Below are positions 31,972 to 40,711 of a stretch of DNA of 64,000 bases, piece by piece. Numbering within the stretch: the first letter of the stretch is position 1; the number at the start of each line of letters is the position of its first letter. The DNA comes from JAGVSR01 sp963786675 (GTDB lineage: Bacteria > Pseudomonadota > Alphaproteobacteria > Rhizobiales > Hyphomicrobiaceae). Below the pieces are notes generated by a model. That model searched no databases and was not told the DNA's origin. It worked only from the letters and a program-made list of their open reading frames with translations. The stretch covers positions 372,001 to 436,000 of the forward strand of contig CAWAZY010000005.1 of NCBI GenBank assembly GCA_963786675.1. Direction: 5' to 3'. Made by a program: the position numbers and the translations under genes.

Positions 31972-31998
31972 AGGCCGTCCGCTGGGGGCGGACGGCCT
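31972..31998 (-). terminator. Strong stem-loop after sodB
   Basis: AGGCCGTCCGC and GCGGACGGCCT form a perfect 11-bp stem with a five-base loop, 43 bases past the sodB stop. The minus-strand sequence after it (TCTAGCG) has no long U-run, so termination may be partial or the hairpin may protect the 3' end. Confidence 0.65.
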
Positions 31999-32040
31999 GG
32001 AAATTGCAACCGGATTGAGGCATTCGCATGCCCTATGGGG

Positions 32041-32632
32041 TCAGCCCATCATCTGATCGACGTAGTCCCAGTTCACGAGGCTGTCGAACCAGGCTTCGAG
32101 GTACTTCTGACGCGCGTTGCGATAGTCGATGTAATAGCTGTGCTCCCACACGTCGCACCCCAGAATTGGCTGGGCGCCGTGCATCAGCGGGTTCTCGCCG
32201 TTGGGAAGTCTTGGCAACTTCCAGTTTGCCGTCGCGAATGGCAAGCCAGCACCATCCCGATCCGAACTGCGTCATGCCCGCGTTGACGAAATCGGCGCGC
32301 ATCTTGTCGAAGCCGCCGTATTCCTCCGCGAGCCGCTCAAGGCGGCCCGGCATCTTCTTGCCGCCGCCGTTGGGCTTCATCCAGTTCCAGAAATGCAGGT
32401 GGTTGTAGTGCTGGCCGATGTTGTTCACCAGGCCGGCGTTCTTACCTGCGAAGGCCGCCGTGCAGATCTCTTCGATGGATTTACCTTCAAGACCTGATCC
32501 GGCGATCAGCTTGTTGCCGTTGTCGACGTAAGCCTGATGATGCTTGTCGTGATGGAACTGCAGCGTCTCGGCGGACATGTGGGGCTGCAGGGCATCATAG
32601 GCGTAGGGCAGTTCCGGAAGCTTGAAAGTCAT
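32041..32632 (-). CDS. sodB: Superoxide dismutase (Fe type), frameshifted
   Basis: It disproportionates superoxide in the cytosol. The N-terminal domain has the metal histidines in HHDKHHQAYVDNGNKL and QHYNHLHFWNWM. The C-terminal domain, containing the remaining ligands in DVWEHSYYIDYRNARQKYL, is in another frame. Deleting one A at 32206-32207 joins EVAKT to PNGENPLMHGAQPILG and gives a normal 196-residue protein. Gly-rich GGGKKMPG and the QPILGCDVWEH context favour Fe over Mn. Literal translation would lose half the active site; the break is most likely a sequence error. Confidence 0.93.
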
Positions 32633-33218
32633 CGGGGCACTCCATTCTTATTTCGGGCGGTTGTGATTTAGGGCTGGTTCCGCATTGCCGAAAACGCGGT
32701 CGAGCGCCAGCCAAGTGAGTTGGCCGGCACCGTAGCCGCGCGTCCGTATTGAAACAAGTCTGGGAGGGCCCGATCAGTTCCCCGTTTGGGGCCATGTTTG
32801 GGGGCATGAGTGTGGGGACGCATCGACCCTGGGCAATGCGCCCCCTTGGATCACGCCGGGGAAGTCTGGTGACCAGGGTGGAGCGACACTACGTCCAGGG
32901 CGCTGAATAGGGTCTGAATGCACTATTCATGTGCTGTTCATCGGTACGGGTGCTGTCCGCTTCCGGTCCTGGATAGCAACACCACTTTCGAAGTTGCCAG
33001 ACTTCTTTCGAGGGTACCAGTCTTCCGCGGGACAGCCTTGCAGAGTTGATACATCTTAAAGTGTCCCGCATGGGCCTGTTTTCACCGCAACCTGAAAACG
33101 ATCGGACGGGTATTTCGACGGAATTAGCCGAATGGCGCGTTGTTGGCATCGAACGCCTCATTTGGCGCGTATGAAGGATACGGGATCGTCGCCGCCCATC
33201 CAGGACCAAGTCAGTTCG
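32633..33218. other. Intergenic region without supported genes
   Basis: 586 bases between diverging sodB and macA-like genes. I find no ORF with convincing protein character. GAATAG and CTATTC (around 32907-32930) form a short inverted repeat. Promoters for both flanking genes should be in this stretch. It could hold an unrecognised small RNA. Confidence 0.35.
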
Positions 33219-34694
33219 ATGAAAAAAACCTCTCTCAGCCGGGTCTTCACACTCGCCGTTCCAGTGGCGGCGGTGCTGGCTGGCTTGGCCTGGATGATGG
33301 AGTTCGGTGGCGGGCGTGGGCAGAAGATCACTTACGAAACTGCCCCGGTTGAGCGCGGGGTGATCCGCCGGATCGTCTCGACGTCGGGCCCCGTGCGCGC
33401 CTTGGTCACGGTCAGCGTGGGCTCGCAGCTCTCCGCACAGGTCGAGACGGTCTCGGTCGACTTCAACAGCGAGGTCCAACCCGGCGACGTGTTGGCGACA
33501 CTCGACCGGCGCACGTTCGCCTCACGTTCGGCCGCTGCTGCTGCCGATCTGGCCGTCGCCGAAGCCGCGCTTGCCAATCAGAAGGCGGCGCTTGTGAAGG
33601 CGGAATCGGTACTGCGCAATGCGGACCGCACGATCGCCCGTCAAAAGTCGCTCGCTTCGAAGGGGTTTTCCGCCCAAGCGACTTTGGACAATGCCATCCG
33701 CGACCAGGAAGTGGCGAAGGCAGACATCACGGTGTCAAAAGCGCAGATCGCGAGTGCCGAAGCCACGATCGCACAGCGCAAGGCGGCGCTCGTCCAGGCC
33801 AACATCGATTTGGAACGCACCGAGATCCGTTCCCCCATCAGCGGCACCGTGATCTCGCGCACGGTGGATCCAGGACAAACGGTTGCGGCCAGCCTGCAAG
33901 CACCTGAGCTGTTCAAGATCGCGCAGGACCTTTCGCGCATTCGTATCGAGGCTCAGGTAAATGAGGCCGATGTCGGATCGATTGCGACCGGAAACCCGGC
34001 TGTGTTCACCGTCGATGCCTACCCGGAGCGTGAGTTCGAAGGGCGCGTCACTCAGGTGCGATTGGCCGCGACGGAAATCAACAATGTTGTCACATACACG
34101 GTCATCGTCGAAGCCATGAACGAAGACCGGCGTCTGTTTCCCGGCATGACGGCGAATGTCCGCATTGAAAGCGCACGCCGTGACGGTGTCTTGCGCATTT
34201 CGAATGATGCCCTGCGCTATCGGCCGCGCACACCGGACGCGGCCACGGGCAACAGCCGCGGCGGCGATCCCGCGGAGCGGACAAAGCGGGTGATCGAACA
34301 ACTGACGACCGATCTCCAACTCGATGCCGAACAGACCGCCCGCTTGAAAAAGGAAGTCGAGGCGCTCAGTGCGGAACTGCGCGCCGAGGCTGAGGCCCCT
34401 GGCCTGACGGCGCGCCGGTTCGACGCCTCCGCCTACCGGCAGAAGCTCATTCTGCGTGTCGATCAGGCCCTGGGGCCGACCCTCAGTGACGCGCAGCGGC
34501 TCGGCTACGAGCGTTGGAAGGCTGGCCGCGAAGGGACCCGGATGGCCGCGCTGTGGGCGCTCGGTGCCGATGGCACGCCGGAGCGGCGCCGGGTGCGGCT
34601 TGGCCTCGCCGATGACCAGTTCACCGAAATTCTGGGCGGGCAGGCCGCGGAAGGCGACCAGTTTATCGTCCGGGCGCGTGAGGTGGCGCAATGA
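33219..34694 (+). CDS. macA: MacA-type periplasmic adaptor of an ABC efflux system
   Basis: A 491-residue membrane-fusion protein. Residues 8-25 are a signal anchor. Then come the barrel and lipoyl half (SGPVRALVTVSVGSQLSAQVE), a coiled-coil hairpin (about 100-205, Ala-rich), the second lipoyl half (RSPISGTVISRTVDPGQTVAAS) and the beta-barrel (IEAQVNEADVGSI). Between the barrel and the last strands (ALGADGTPERRRVRLG) lies an extra helical insert of about 120 residues (RVIEQLTTDLQLDAEQTARLKKEVE...), absent from E. coli MacA. ATG 33219 (MKKTSLSR) gives a proper anchor. The stop overlaps the ATPase start (ATGA, 34691-34694). The outer membrane channel partner is not in view. Confidence 0.88.
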   Translation: MKKTSLSRVFTLAVPVAAVLAGLAWMMEFGGGRGQKITYETAPVERGVIRRIVSTSGPVRALVTVSVGSQLSAQVETVSVDFNSEVQPGDVLATLDRRTFASRSAAAAADLAVAEAALANQKAALVKAESVLRNADRTIARQKSLASKGFSAQATLDNAIRDQEVAKADITVSKAQIASAEATIAQRKAALVQANIDLERTEIRSPISGTVISRTVDPGQTVAASLQAPELFKIAQDLSRIRIEAQVNEADVGSIATGNPAVFTVDAYPEREFEGRVTQVRLAATEINNVVTYTVIVEAMNEDRRLFPGMTANVRIESARRDGVLRISNDALRYRPRTPDAATGNSRGGDPAERTKRVIEQLTTDLQLDAEQTARLKKEVEALSAELRAEAEAPGLTARRFDASAYRQKLILRVDQALGPTLSDAQRLGYERWKAGREGTRMAALWALGADGTPERRRVRLGLADDQFTEILGGQAAEGDQFIVRAREVAQ

Positions 34695-35485
34695 CGACGG
34701 GCGCTGATCCGGCCGGCGCCACGAGCAGTCCGGCGCCGATCATCGTCGCGCGCGACGTGACGAAGCGCTACCGGATGGGAGATCAGGAGCTGCTGGCGCT
34801 CGATCACGTCTCGCTGGAAATCGCAGCGGGGGACTTCGTTGCTATCATGGGCGCGTCCGGTTCGGGCAAGTCCACGATGATGAACCTGATCGGAGCGCTC
34901 GATACGCCCACCAACGGAACTCTGGCGGTCGATGGCCGGGAAATCGGGAGCCTGTCGTCGGATGAGTTGGCAGAGCTGCGCAACCGCACCATTGGCTTTG
35001 TTTTCCAGCAGTTCAATCTGCTCGCGCGGACATCCGCGTTGCGGCAGGTGATGCTTCCCATGCTCTATGCCCATCCCCGTCCCGACGACATGGAAGGCGA
35101 GGCCCGCGCCCGCCTGGAGCAGGTCGGGCTGGGTGGGCGCATGGATCATCTGCCCCGCCAGCTTTCGGGCGGACAACAGCAGCGTGTAGCGATCGCGCGG
35201 GCCCTCATCAATCGCCCCAAGATCCTGCTCGCCGACGAGCCGACGGGCGCGCTCGACAGCCGCACATCCGAAGAGATTATGCGGCTCTTCAGCGATCTCA
35301 ACCAGCAAGGCATTACCGTCGTCATCGTCACCCACGAGGCGGACATTGCCGCGTGGGCCCGCCGCCGCCTGACATTCAAGGATGGCCGCATTATTTCTGA
35401 TGAGCGCCAAGCCCCGGGAGAAATGAAATCCGCCGGGGTGCCGGCCGAGGTACGGGCCAAGACACCGGGAGGCGTCGCGGCATGA
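34691..35485 (+). CDS. macB: MacB-type ABC transporter ATPase
   Basis: A 264-residue nucleotide-binding subunit of the LolD/MacB class. Walker A is GASGSGKST, the Q-loop is VFQQFNLL, the signature is LSGGQQQRVAIARAL, Walker B is ILLADEPTGALD and the switch His is in VTHEAD. Unlike E. coli MacB, the ATPase and permease are separate polypeptides here. It is coupled to both neighbours by four-base overlaps (34691-34694 and 35482-35485), so the three proteins are made together. The system would export a macrolide-like drug, peptide or lipid; the substrate is not determinable from sequence. Confidence 0.92.
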   Translation: MTTGADPAGATSSPAPIIVARDVTKRYRMGDQELLALDHVSLEIAAGDFVAIMGASGSGKSTMMNLIGALDTPTNGTLAVDGREIGSLSSDELAELRNRTIGFVFQQFNLLARTSALRQVMLPMLYAHPRPDDMEGEARARLEQVGLGGRMDHLPRQLSGGQQQRVAIARALINRPKILLADEPTGALDSRTSEEIMRLFSDLNQQGITVVIVTHEADIAAWARRRLTFKDGRIISDERQAPGEMKSAGVPAEVRAKTPGGVAA

Positions 35486-36714
35486 CCGTCCTGGACAGCC
35501 TCATGGTGGCGCTGACGGCGCTGAAGGCCAATTTGCTCCGCTCGATCCTGACCACGCTCGGTATTGTCATCGGCGTGGCGTCGGTCATCATCCTGGTTGC
35601 GGTCGGCAATGGCGCCGCTGGAGAGGTCGATCGGCAGATCAAGGCGCTGGGCACCAATATGCTGGTGGTATTTCCAGATGCCATGCGTGTGATGGGCCGT
35701 TCGAGCGGCGCTGGAACGGCCATTCCCCTGTCGGAAGGGGATCTCGCCGCGGTCCGCGAAAAGGTCTACGGCGTGGTTGCGATCTCGGGCCAGATCGACG
35801 AATCCGCGCCGATCGTGCGCGGCAATCTCAACTGGACCACATCGATCAGCGGCGTTCACGATGAGTATACAGCGACGCGCGATTGGACGATCGGCGGCGG
35901 CCGTGTGTTGACCCCGCAAGACATCAGAACCGCGGCGCGCGTCGCCGTTCTCGGCGCCACCGTCGCGCGGCAGATGTTTCCGGGTGAAGATCCGGTCGGG
36001 GCGAGTGTGCGCATCAAGAACGTCCCCTTCGAGATTGTCGGTGTGCTGGCCGCAAAGGGCCAATCGGCCATGGGCCGCGACCAGGACGACATCGTCCTTA
36101 TCCCGATCAGCACGGCGCGGAACCGGATTGTCGGCAAAAGCAGTGTGCAGGTCGATCAGGTGGGGCGGCTCTACGTCAAGCTCGATAGCGACGTCGATAT
36201 GAAGGAGGCCCAGGAAGAGATCGAATCCGTCATACGCCAGCGGCGCAAAAGCGGCGCAAATAACGAGGATACTTTTTCGGTGCGCAATCTGGCGGAATTC
36301 ATGCGTGCCCGGACCGAAGTCCTATCCACCATGAGCTATCTGCTTGCGGCGACCTCGGCTATATCGCTGGTGGTGGGTGGAATAGGCATTATGAATATTA
36401 TGCTGGTTTCCGTGACCGAGCGGACCCGCGAGATTGGCTTGAGAATGGCCGTCGGCGGCCGCAAGCGCGACATTCTTATGCAATTCCTCGTTGAAGCTGT
36501 GGCGCTGTGCCTGCTCGGCGGGCTCATCGGCATTGCGGCTGGCATTGCAATCGCTACGGGAATTGCCTATGCGGCAAGCTGGCCCGTCGCCATAAGTCCC
36601 GGCGTTATCGGCGGGGCCATGCTGGCAGCCGCCGCAACCGGAATAGTCTTCGGCTTTTTTCCAGCACGGCGCGCGGCCAGCCTCAATCCGATCGATGCGC
36701 TGCGCAGCGAATAG
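35482..36714 (+). CDS. MacB-type ABC transporter permease
   Basis: A 410-residue FtsX/MacB permease with a first membrane helix (about residues 20-45; the nearby LLRSILTTLGIVIGVASVIILVAVG is typical), a periplasmic domain of about 220 residues, then three C-terminal helices. They contain the conserved GGIGIMNIMLVSVTERTREIGLRMAVGG and FGFFPARRAASLNPIDALR, both family hallmarks. It is the last gene of the macA-ATPase-permease operon. TTCCGCG-CGTCAAT-CGCGGAA (36731-36751) just downstream is a short stem-loop that may end the transcript. Confidence 0.93.
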   Translation: MTVLDSLMVALTALKANLLRSILTTLGIVIGVASVIILVAVGNGAAGEVDRQIKALGTNMLVVFPDAMRVMGRSSGAGTAIPLSEGDLAAVREKVYGVVAISGQIDESAPIVRGNLNWTTSISGVHDEYTATRDWTIGGGRVLTPQDIRTAARVAVLGATVARQMFPGEDPVGASVRIKNVPFEIVGVLAAKGQSAMGRDQDDIVLIPISTARNRIVGKSSVQVDQVGRLYVKLDSDVDMKEAQEEIESVIRQRRKSGANNEDTFSVRNLAEFMRARTEVLSTMSYLLAATSAISLVVGGIGIMNIMLVSVTERTREIGLRMAVGGRKRDILMQFLVEAVALCLLGGLIGIAAGIAIATGIAYAASWPVAISPGVIGGAMLAAAATGIVFGFFPARRAASLNPIDALRSE

Positions 36715-37012
36715 GCCGTGGGCATATAAATTCCGCGCGTCAATCGCGGAACTAGCTTGATCCATGTAAAAATATAAGTATTTCCCCGAATTACGGGCAA
36801 CTGGCCTAGGTACGTACGTGTGAAAATTAGATTTGCCATGTTGGCAATGGAAATTTGATCGCGTTAACGGTTCCTGATGTAATCGTGCGGCAAGAAAGCA
36901 CTGTGATCGCCTATTCCGGTCTATATAAGGAGCCGGTCAGGTTACATTTCGCGGTGAAAGCCGCGTGGGGCGCCCTGTCGCCCGTCCAAGGTCTCAACAA
37001 AGGAACACTTCC
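36715..37012. other. Leader/promoter region of the H-NS-like gene
   Basis: 298 bases, clearly more AT-rich than the surroundings. A 7-bp stem-loop (36731-36751) follows the permease gene. TATATAA near 36922 is a candidate -10 for the H-NS-like gene, which would give a leader of about 85 bases. No gene is supported. Confidence 0.4.
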
Positions 37013-37333
37013 ATGGCTACCGTGAACGTAGATCGTATGTCTCTGAAGGAGATCAATGATCTCAAGGCCAAGATTGCAAAGGCGGAAGCATCCGCGCGCG
37101 AAAAGGCAAAGTCAGACCTGAAAGACAAGATCGATCGTCTGGTCGATGGATCGGGTTTCACAGTCGCTGAGCTTTATGGCTTCACGGTCAAGGGTCGCGG
37201 CCGTTCGAAGTCGGCGGCGAAGTATGCCAATCCCGACAACCGTTCGGAAACGTGGACGGGCCGCGGGCGCAAGCCGAACTGGCTGGTCGCACGCATGAAA
37301 AAGGGCGGCAAGCTCGACGATTTCGCGATCTAA
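37013..37333 (+). CDS. H-NS family nucleoid protein
   Basis: A 106-residue protein with an N-terminal coiled-coil dimerisation segment (about residues 10-45, MSLKEINDLKAKIAKAEASAREKAKSDL region) and a C-terminal DNA-binding domain with the H-NS signature TWTGRGRKPNW and a basic RGRGRSKSAAKYANPDN lead-in. It binds AT-rich DNA minor grooves and acts as a silencer or nucleoid organiser. ATG 37013 is preceded by AAAGGAAC. Monocistronic with its own terminator. Related genes are common in Rhizobiales in several copies. Confidence 0.9.
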   Translation: MATVNVDRMSLKEINDLKAKIAKAEASAREKAKSDLKDKIDRLVDGSGFTVAELYGFTVKGRGRSKSAAKYANPDNRSETWTGRGRKPNWLVARMKKGGKLDDFAI

Positions 37334-37370
37334 TCGGCGCATCCGACTTCGATCAAGACCGACACGGCAG

Positions 37371-37400
37371 AGGCCGCCTGCGATCGCATGGCGGCCTTTT
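37371..37400 (+). terminator. Rho-independent terminator of the H-NS-like gene
   Basis: AGGCCGCC (37371-37378) pairs with GGCGGCCT (37390-37397). The loop itself is nearly self-complementary (TGCGATCGCA), lengthening the hairpin. TTTT follows. It is 38 bases after the stop codon. Confidence 0.75.
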
Positions 37401-37536
37401 GCTTGGGTTCCGCGCCCCATCGTGCCGGTGTTCGTCCCGCTGGGGTGTAGAGTTGTCTTGAAATCGGCACAGACCGCGCCCATCCTCTCATCATCCCACC
37501 TTGTTCGACGGTGTGTTTTTTCGAAGAGGAGGTTTG

Positions 37537-37731
37537 ATGATGCCATCCATGCCCGCAATGGACATTCAAGACCAGGCGCGCCGCCTCATGGCTGCGCATG
37601 GCCCCAGGGCTATCGCGGAAGCCGCTCAAAAGGCGCAGGCCCTGGAGAGTTCTGGCGCGCGCGATGAAGCCGCGGAATGGCGGCGGATCGAGGCTGCGCT
37701 GACACGCATGGCGGGTCCCCGCTCGAGTTGA
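37537..37731 (+). CDS. Small hypothetical protein (64 aa)
   Basis: A soluble helical protein starting MMPSMPAMDIQDQARRLMAAHG, with Ala-rich amphipathic helices (AIAEAAQKAQALESS, DEAAEWRRIEAALTRM). GAGGAGG five bases before ATG 37537 is one of the best ribosome sites in the window, so it is very likely translated despite its size. No known domain and no Cys. It follows the H-NS-like gene but is separated by that gene's terminator. Confidence 0.65.
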   Translation: MMPSMPAMDIQDQARRLMAAHGPRAIAEAAQKAQALESSGARDEAAEWRRIEAALTRMAGPRSS

Positions 37732-37869
37732 GATTTCTCAAGGCGCGCCAAGGACCGTTTGATGTGACGAGCTGGTGGCTAGGGCGAGGGCTCACGGCCT
37801 GCCGCCCGCGCCTCTGCGGGTTGGAATAGGCTGGCTCGATCAGGCCGATTAAAACAGGCCGGTTGGACG

Positions 37870-38121
37870 TTACTCGGTCTGCACCGTGTAGATATGTTCC
37901 CAAGCATAGAGGCACACCGCATATGCGGCGGCGATCACCAGGAACGTATCGGCGACCTGCCGGGGCTGGCCTTCGACCAGAGCCAGCCATTCTGGCGTGT
38001 GATGCGCCACGAGGCCGAGGGCAGCAAAGGCGAGGGTGAATGCCGCGAAGATGACTTGAACGAAACGCTGCGAGCGCAGGCGGATCTCGGAAATCACTTC
38101 GTCGTCGATATCGTGGTTCAT
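37870..38121 (-). CDS. Small membrane protein (83 aa)
   Basis: Two hydrophobic helices (about residues 20-40, RFVQVIFAAFTLAFAALGLV, and 57-76) flanked by an acidic N-terminus (MNHDIDDEVISEIR). The start at ATG 38121 rests on the N-terminal sequence, since the upstream frame is Cys/Arg-rich and unlike protein; the ribosome site is weak. No family recognised. It is downstream of nothing related. Confidence 0.6.
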   Translation of the reverse strand: MNHDIDDEVISEIRLRSQRFVQVIFAAFTLAFAALGLVAHHTPEWLALVEGQPRQVADTFLVIAAAYAVCLYAWEHIYTVQTE

Positions 38122-38271
38122 TGAGCCGTGCCTACGCAGATACAAAAACAAACAGGGCTTCGCGTGCCGGCTGCAGGACATCGGGCGGCAACGGCCGCCC
38201 CGCGGAAAAGTTAACAACCCCACAGCCGATCAAGACTTTAGCTTGATGCAGGCACGGCGTGAAGCGGAACT

Positions 38272-39543
38272 TTACGCTTCCTTAAGGTTGACGATCGCGG
38301 CGAGCCGGGCGCGGATGAGTGTCTCGTCAGCAGGAAAGCCCGCCGCCGCCCACCACTGTTCGAGCATGGTCAGAATCGTGCCGACGTCCGGACCGGGTGG
38401 CACGCCGAGGGCGATGACGTCCCGGCCACTGACCGGCAACACAGGCACGGGCCAGCGCTCTTGCAAGGCGAGGCGCTCACGACTGGGTGCGTCGTCGACC
38501 GGGCGCTTGAGATCGCGCGCCCACGTGATGAGCAGACCATCTCGGAAGGCACGTGCGCCGTGCCTGTACAGATAGATACGGGCCCGGTTTTCGTCGCCTT
38601 CGGGCATGAAGGCGGTGTCGGGCAGCGTCAGATCCGCGAGGTGTTCGTATTCGGACTTGGACAGCCGCAACCGGTCGCGCAGATCGCCCGCCGCGTCGGC
38701 CGTGGTCGCGGCAAGGGCATAGAGCCGGCGCATCGCCTCGGGCGCGACGCCCTGGGCCGCTTCAATCGCGGTCAAGCGGGCAAAGGTCATGAGATCAGGC
38801 GACCGGCCGAGGATACGGCGCAGAATGCCCGCTTCGTCCATTTCCGATAGCGCGATCAGAGCATAGGGCGCGACCAGCAGCCGAACGGTTTCAGCGCGGA
38901 TACGCTCGGCGGAAATGCGTTCCAGGCCCTCTTGCAGCGCCATACAGGCTGCATTGCCTTCGGCGTCGATCCGCCCCTCGCCGTATTCGGCCGTGAACCG
39001 GTAGAAGCGCAGGATGCGCAGAAAGTCTTCTTCGATGCGATCCTCGGGGCGGCCGATGAACCGCACGCGGCGCGCGTCCAAATCCGTCAGCCCATCAACA
39101 AAATCGAACAGCCGGCCGGCAGGGTCGCAATACAGGGCATTGATCGTGAAGTCGCGCCGCTCCGCGTCGGCCACCCAGTCGCTGGTAAAGGCGACTGTGG
39201 CCCGGCGGCCATCGGTGCCGAGATCGCGGCGCAGGGTCGTTACCTCATAGGGGGTCCGGCCAGCGATCACCGTCACGGTGCCATGGGCCAGTCCCGTGGG
39301 GATGGCTTGCAGACCGGCCCCGTTGGCCAGCCGCATAACGTCCTCGGGCAACACGTCGGTCGCCACATCGATATCTTTCACGGGCCGTCCCAGGAGTGCG
39401 TTGCGGACGGCCCCGCCGACAACACGCGCCGTGCCGCCTTCAGCGGTCAGCATCCGCAGGATCAATTGCGTCTCCGGCGCGCGCAGCCACGCGGCTCCCT
39501 CCAGAAGCGGATGGGGTGTGTTGGATGGCGCGCAAGCACACAT
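38272..39543 (-). CDS. cca: CCA tRNA nucleotidyltransferase
   Basis: A 423-residue class II enzyme that adds or repairs the 3' CCA end of tRNAs. Motifs: GGAVRNALLG, the catalytic pair KDIDVATD, the flexible TVAFTSDWVADAERRDFTINAL, and RPEDRIEEDFLRILRFYRF, which ends the head/neck region; the C-terminal body is helical. It is the last gene of a Nudix-DUF6111-cca unit on the minus strand (gaps of 14 and 12 bases), an arrangement I know to be common in alphaproteobacteria. Confidence 0.94.
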   Translation of the reverse strand: MCACAPSNTPHPLLEGAAWLRAPETQLILRMLTAEGGTARVVGGAVRNALLGRPVKDIDVATDVLPEDVMRLANGAGLQAIPTGLAHGTVTVIAGRTPYEVTTLRRDLGTDGRRATVAFTSDWVADAERRDFTINALYCDPAGRLFDFVDGLTDLDARRVRFIGRPEDRIEEDFLRILRFYRFTAEYGEGRIDAEGNAACMALQEGLERISAERIRAETVRLLVAPYALIALSEMDEAGILRRILGRSPDLMTFARLTAIEAAQGVAPEAMRRLYALAATTADAAGDLRDRLRLSKSEYEHLADLTLPDTAFMPEGDENRARIYLYRHGARAFRDGLLITWARDLKRPVDDAPSRERLALQERWPVPVLPVSGRDVIALGVPPGPDVGTILTMLEQWWAAAGFPADETLIRARLAAIVNLKEA

Positions 39544-39555
39544 GCGGGGTCGGCC

Positions 39556-39846
39556 CTACTCGATGTGACCGGGCTGGATGCGCCCATCCTTGTAGACCGG
39601 GGGCACGTACTGCTGGCCGGGCTTGCCGCCCGACGTCGATCCGAAGGCCACCAGAACGACGACGAGGAGCAAGGCCCCCGCTGCCGCCAGCCACAACAGC
39701 GGTGCGTCGTTCAATAATTTGGACGGCATCACACGGCCGTCGGCGGTACGTTCCACCCGCTCGGGCCGCGCAATCAGGACCCAGCCGATATAGGCCGCGG
39801 TGGGCAAAAGGAATAGGAGCAGGTTTTCGATAACGATGCGGATCAT
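39556..39846 (-). CDS. DUF6111-like small membrane protein
   Basis: A 96-residue protein with two membrane helices (about residues 5-24, IENLLLFLLPTAAYIGWVLI, and 51-69) and a Gly/Pro/Tyr-rich C-terminus (GGKPGQQYVPPVYKDGRIQPGHIE). The pattern and the position between a Nudix hydrolase and cca match the DUF6111 family of alphaproteobacteria. No catalytic residues are apparent. Role unknown. Confidence 0.8.
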   Translation of the reverse strand: MIRIVIENLLLFLLPTAAYIGWVLIARPERVERTADGRVMPSKLLNDAPLLWLAAAGALLLVVVLVAFGSTSGGKPGQQYVPPVYKDGRIQPGHIE

Positions 39847-39860
39847 GATTTTCCGGGTGG

Positions 39861-40556
39861 TTACGTCAGGAGGCCGGGAAGCGGCTCGAAGAGCCGAACC
39901 TGCATGTTCCGGAGAATGCCAGCGGTGGCACCCCAGATATAGCGGTCGCCGTAGGGCATGGCATAAAAATGCCGGGAACGGCCAGAAAGCGTGCGCGCTT
40001 CGATGCGATGATTGGCCGGGTCCATCAGGAAGGCAAGCGGAACCTCGAACGCATCGGCAACTTCATCATTGTTGAGGCTCAGTGAAATCGTAGGCGCGAC
40101 GAGGGCCACGACGGGGGTCACGGCATAACCGGTTCCCGTCCGGTAGGTATCGAGGAAGCCCAGCGGGGTGACGGCTTCAGGCTGCAGGCCAATTTCTTCT
40201 TGGGCTTCGCGCAGCGCCGTGGCGAGGGGGCCGTCATCCTCGGGGTGTGGTTTGCCGCCTGGAAACGAAATCTGGCCTGCGTGGGCGGGGAGGTGATCGG
40301 TGCGTTGGGTCAGCAGCACCGTGAGGTCGTCCCGCGCCACGATGGGGACAAGTACGGCGGCCGGCCGGGGCGCATCGCCGCCGCGCCAATCGGCGAAGGC
40401 GGCGGGATTGAGATCGAAGTCCGACGGAGGCAGGACTTGGTCTGAAGCAGTCATGGGCTGCAGGCCCTCCGTCGCGCGCGCGTGAAGCCGGACCGACGCC
40501 AGATCGCGAAAGGCCTGGGCGGTGAGTGAGAGCGGCGGAGACATGGCTTGCAGCAT
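39861..40556 (-). CDS. Nudix hydrolase, CoA pyrophosphatase-like
   Basis: A 231-residue Nudix enzyme. The Nudix box runs from GGKPHPEDD to REAQEEIGL, with all catalytic Glu residues kept. The preceding LLTQRTDHLPAHAGQISFP matches the CoA pyrophosphatase (NudL) UPF0035 signature, so CoA or a related diphosphate is the likely substrate. The start could be ATG 40556, 40544 or 40454; I chose the longest because an Ala-rich helix precedes the domain in homologues. First gene of the cca operon. Confidence 0.88.
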   Translation of the reverse strand: MLQAMSPPLSLTAQAFRDLASVRLHARATEGLQPMTASDQVLPPSDFDLNPAAFADWRGGDAPRPAAVLVPIVARDDLTVLLTQRTDHLPAHAGQISFPGGKPHPEDDGPLATALREAQEEIGLQPEAVTPLGFLDTYRTGTGYAVTPVVALVAPTISLSLNNDEVADAFEVPLAFLMDPANHRIEARTLSGRSRHFYAMPYGDRYIWGATAGILRNMQVRLFEPLPGLLT

Positions 40557-40711
40557 CGTTCAAGTCTAGCACAGCGCCGAGCAAGGTGCGTCGGCTCCAG
40601 GTCAGAACTCAAAATATCGGACGTCTGCCCCATTTTGTCCCATTCAGATGCTCAAGTTGCGCCGAATCGTGAGCATTTGCCCCCTCGCAGGGGCGGGATA
40701 CCGAGCGGGGC

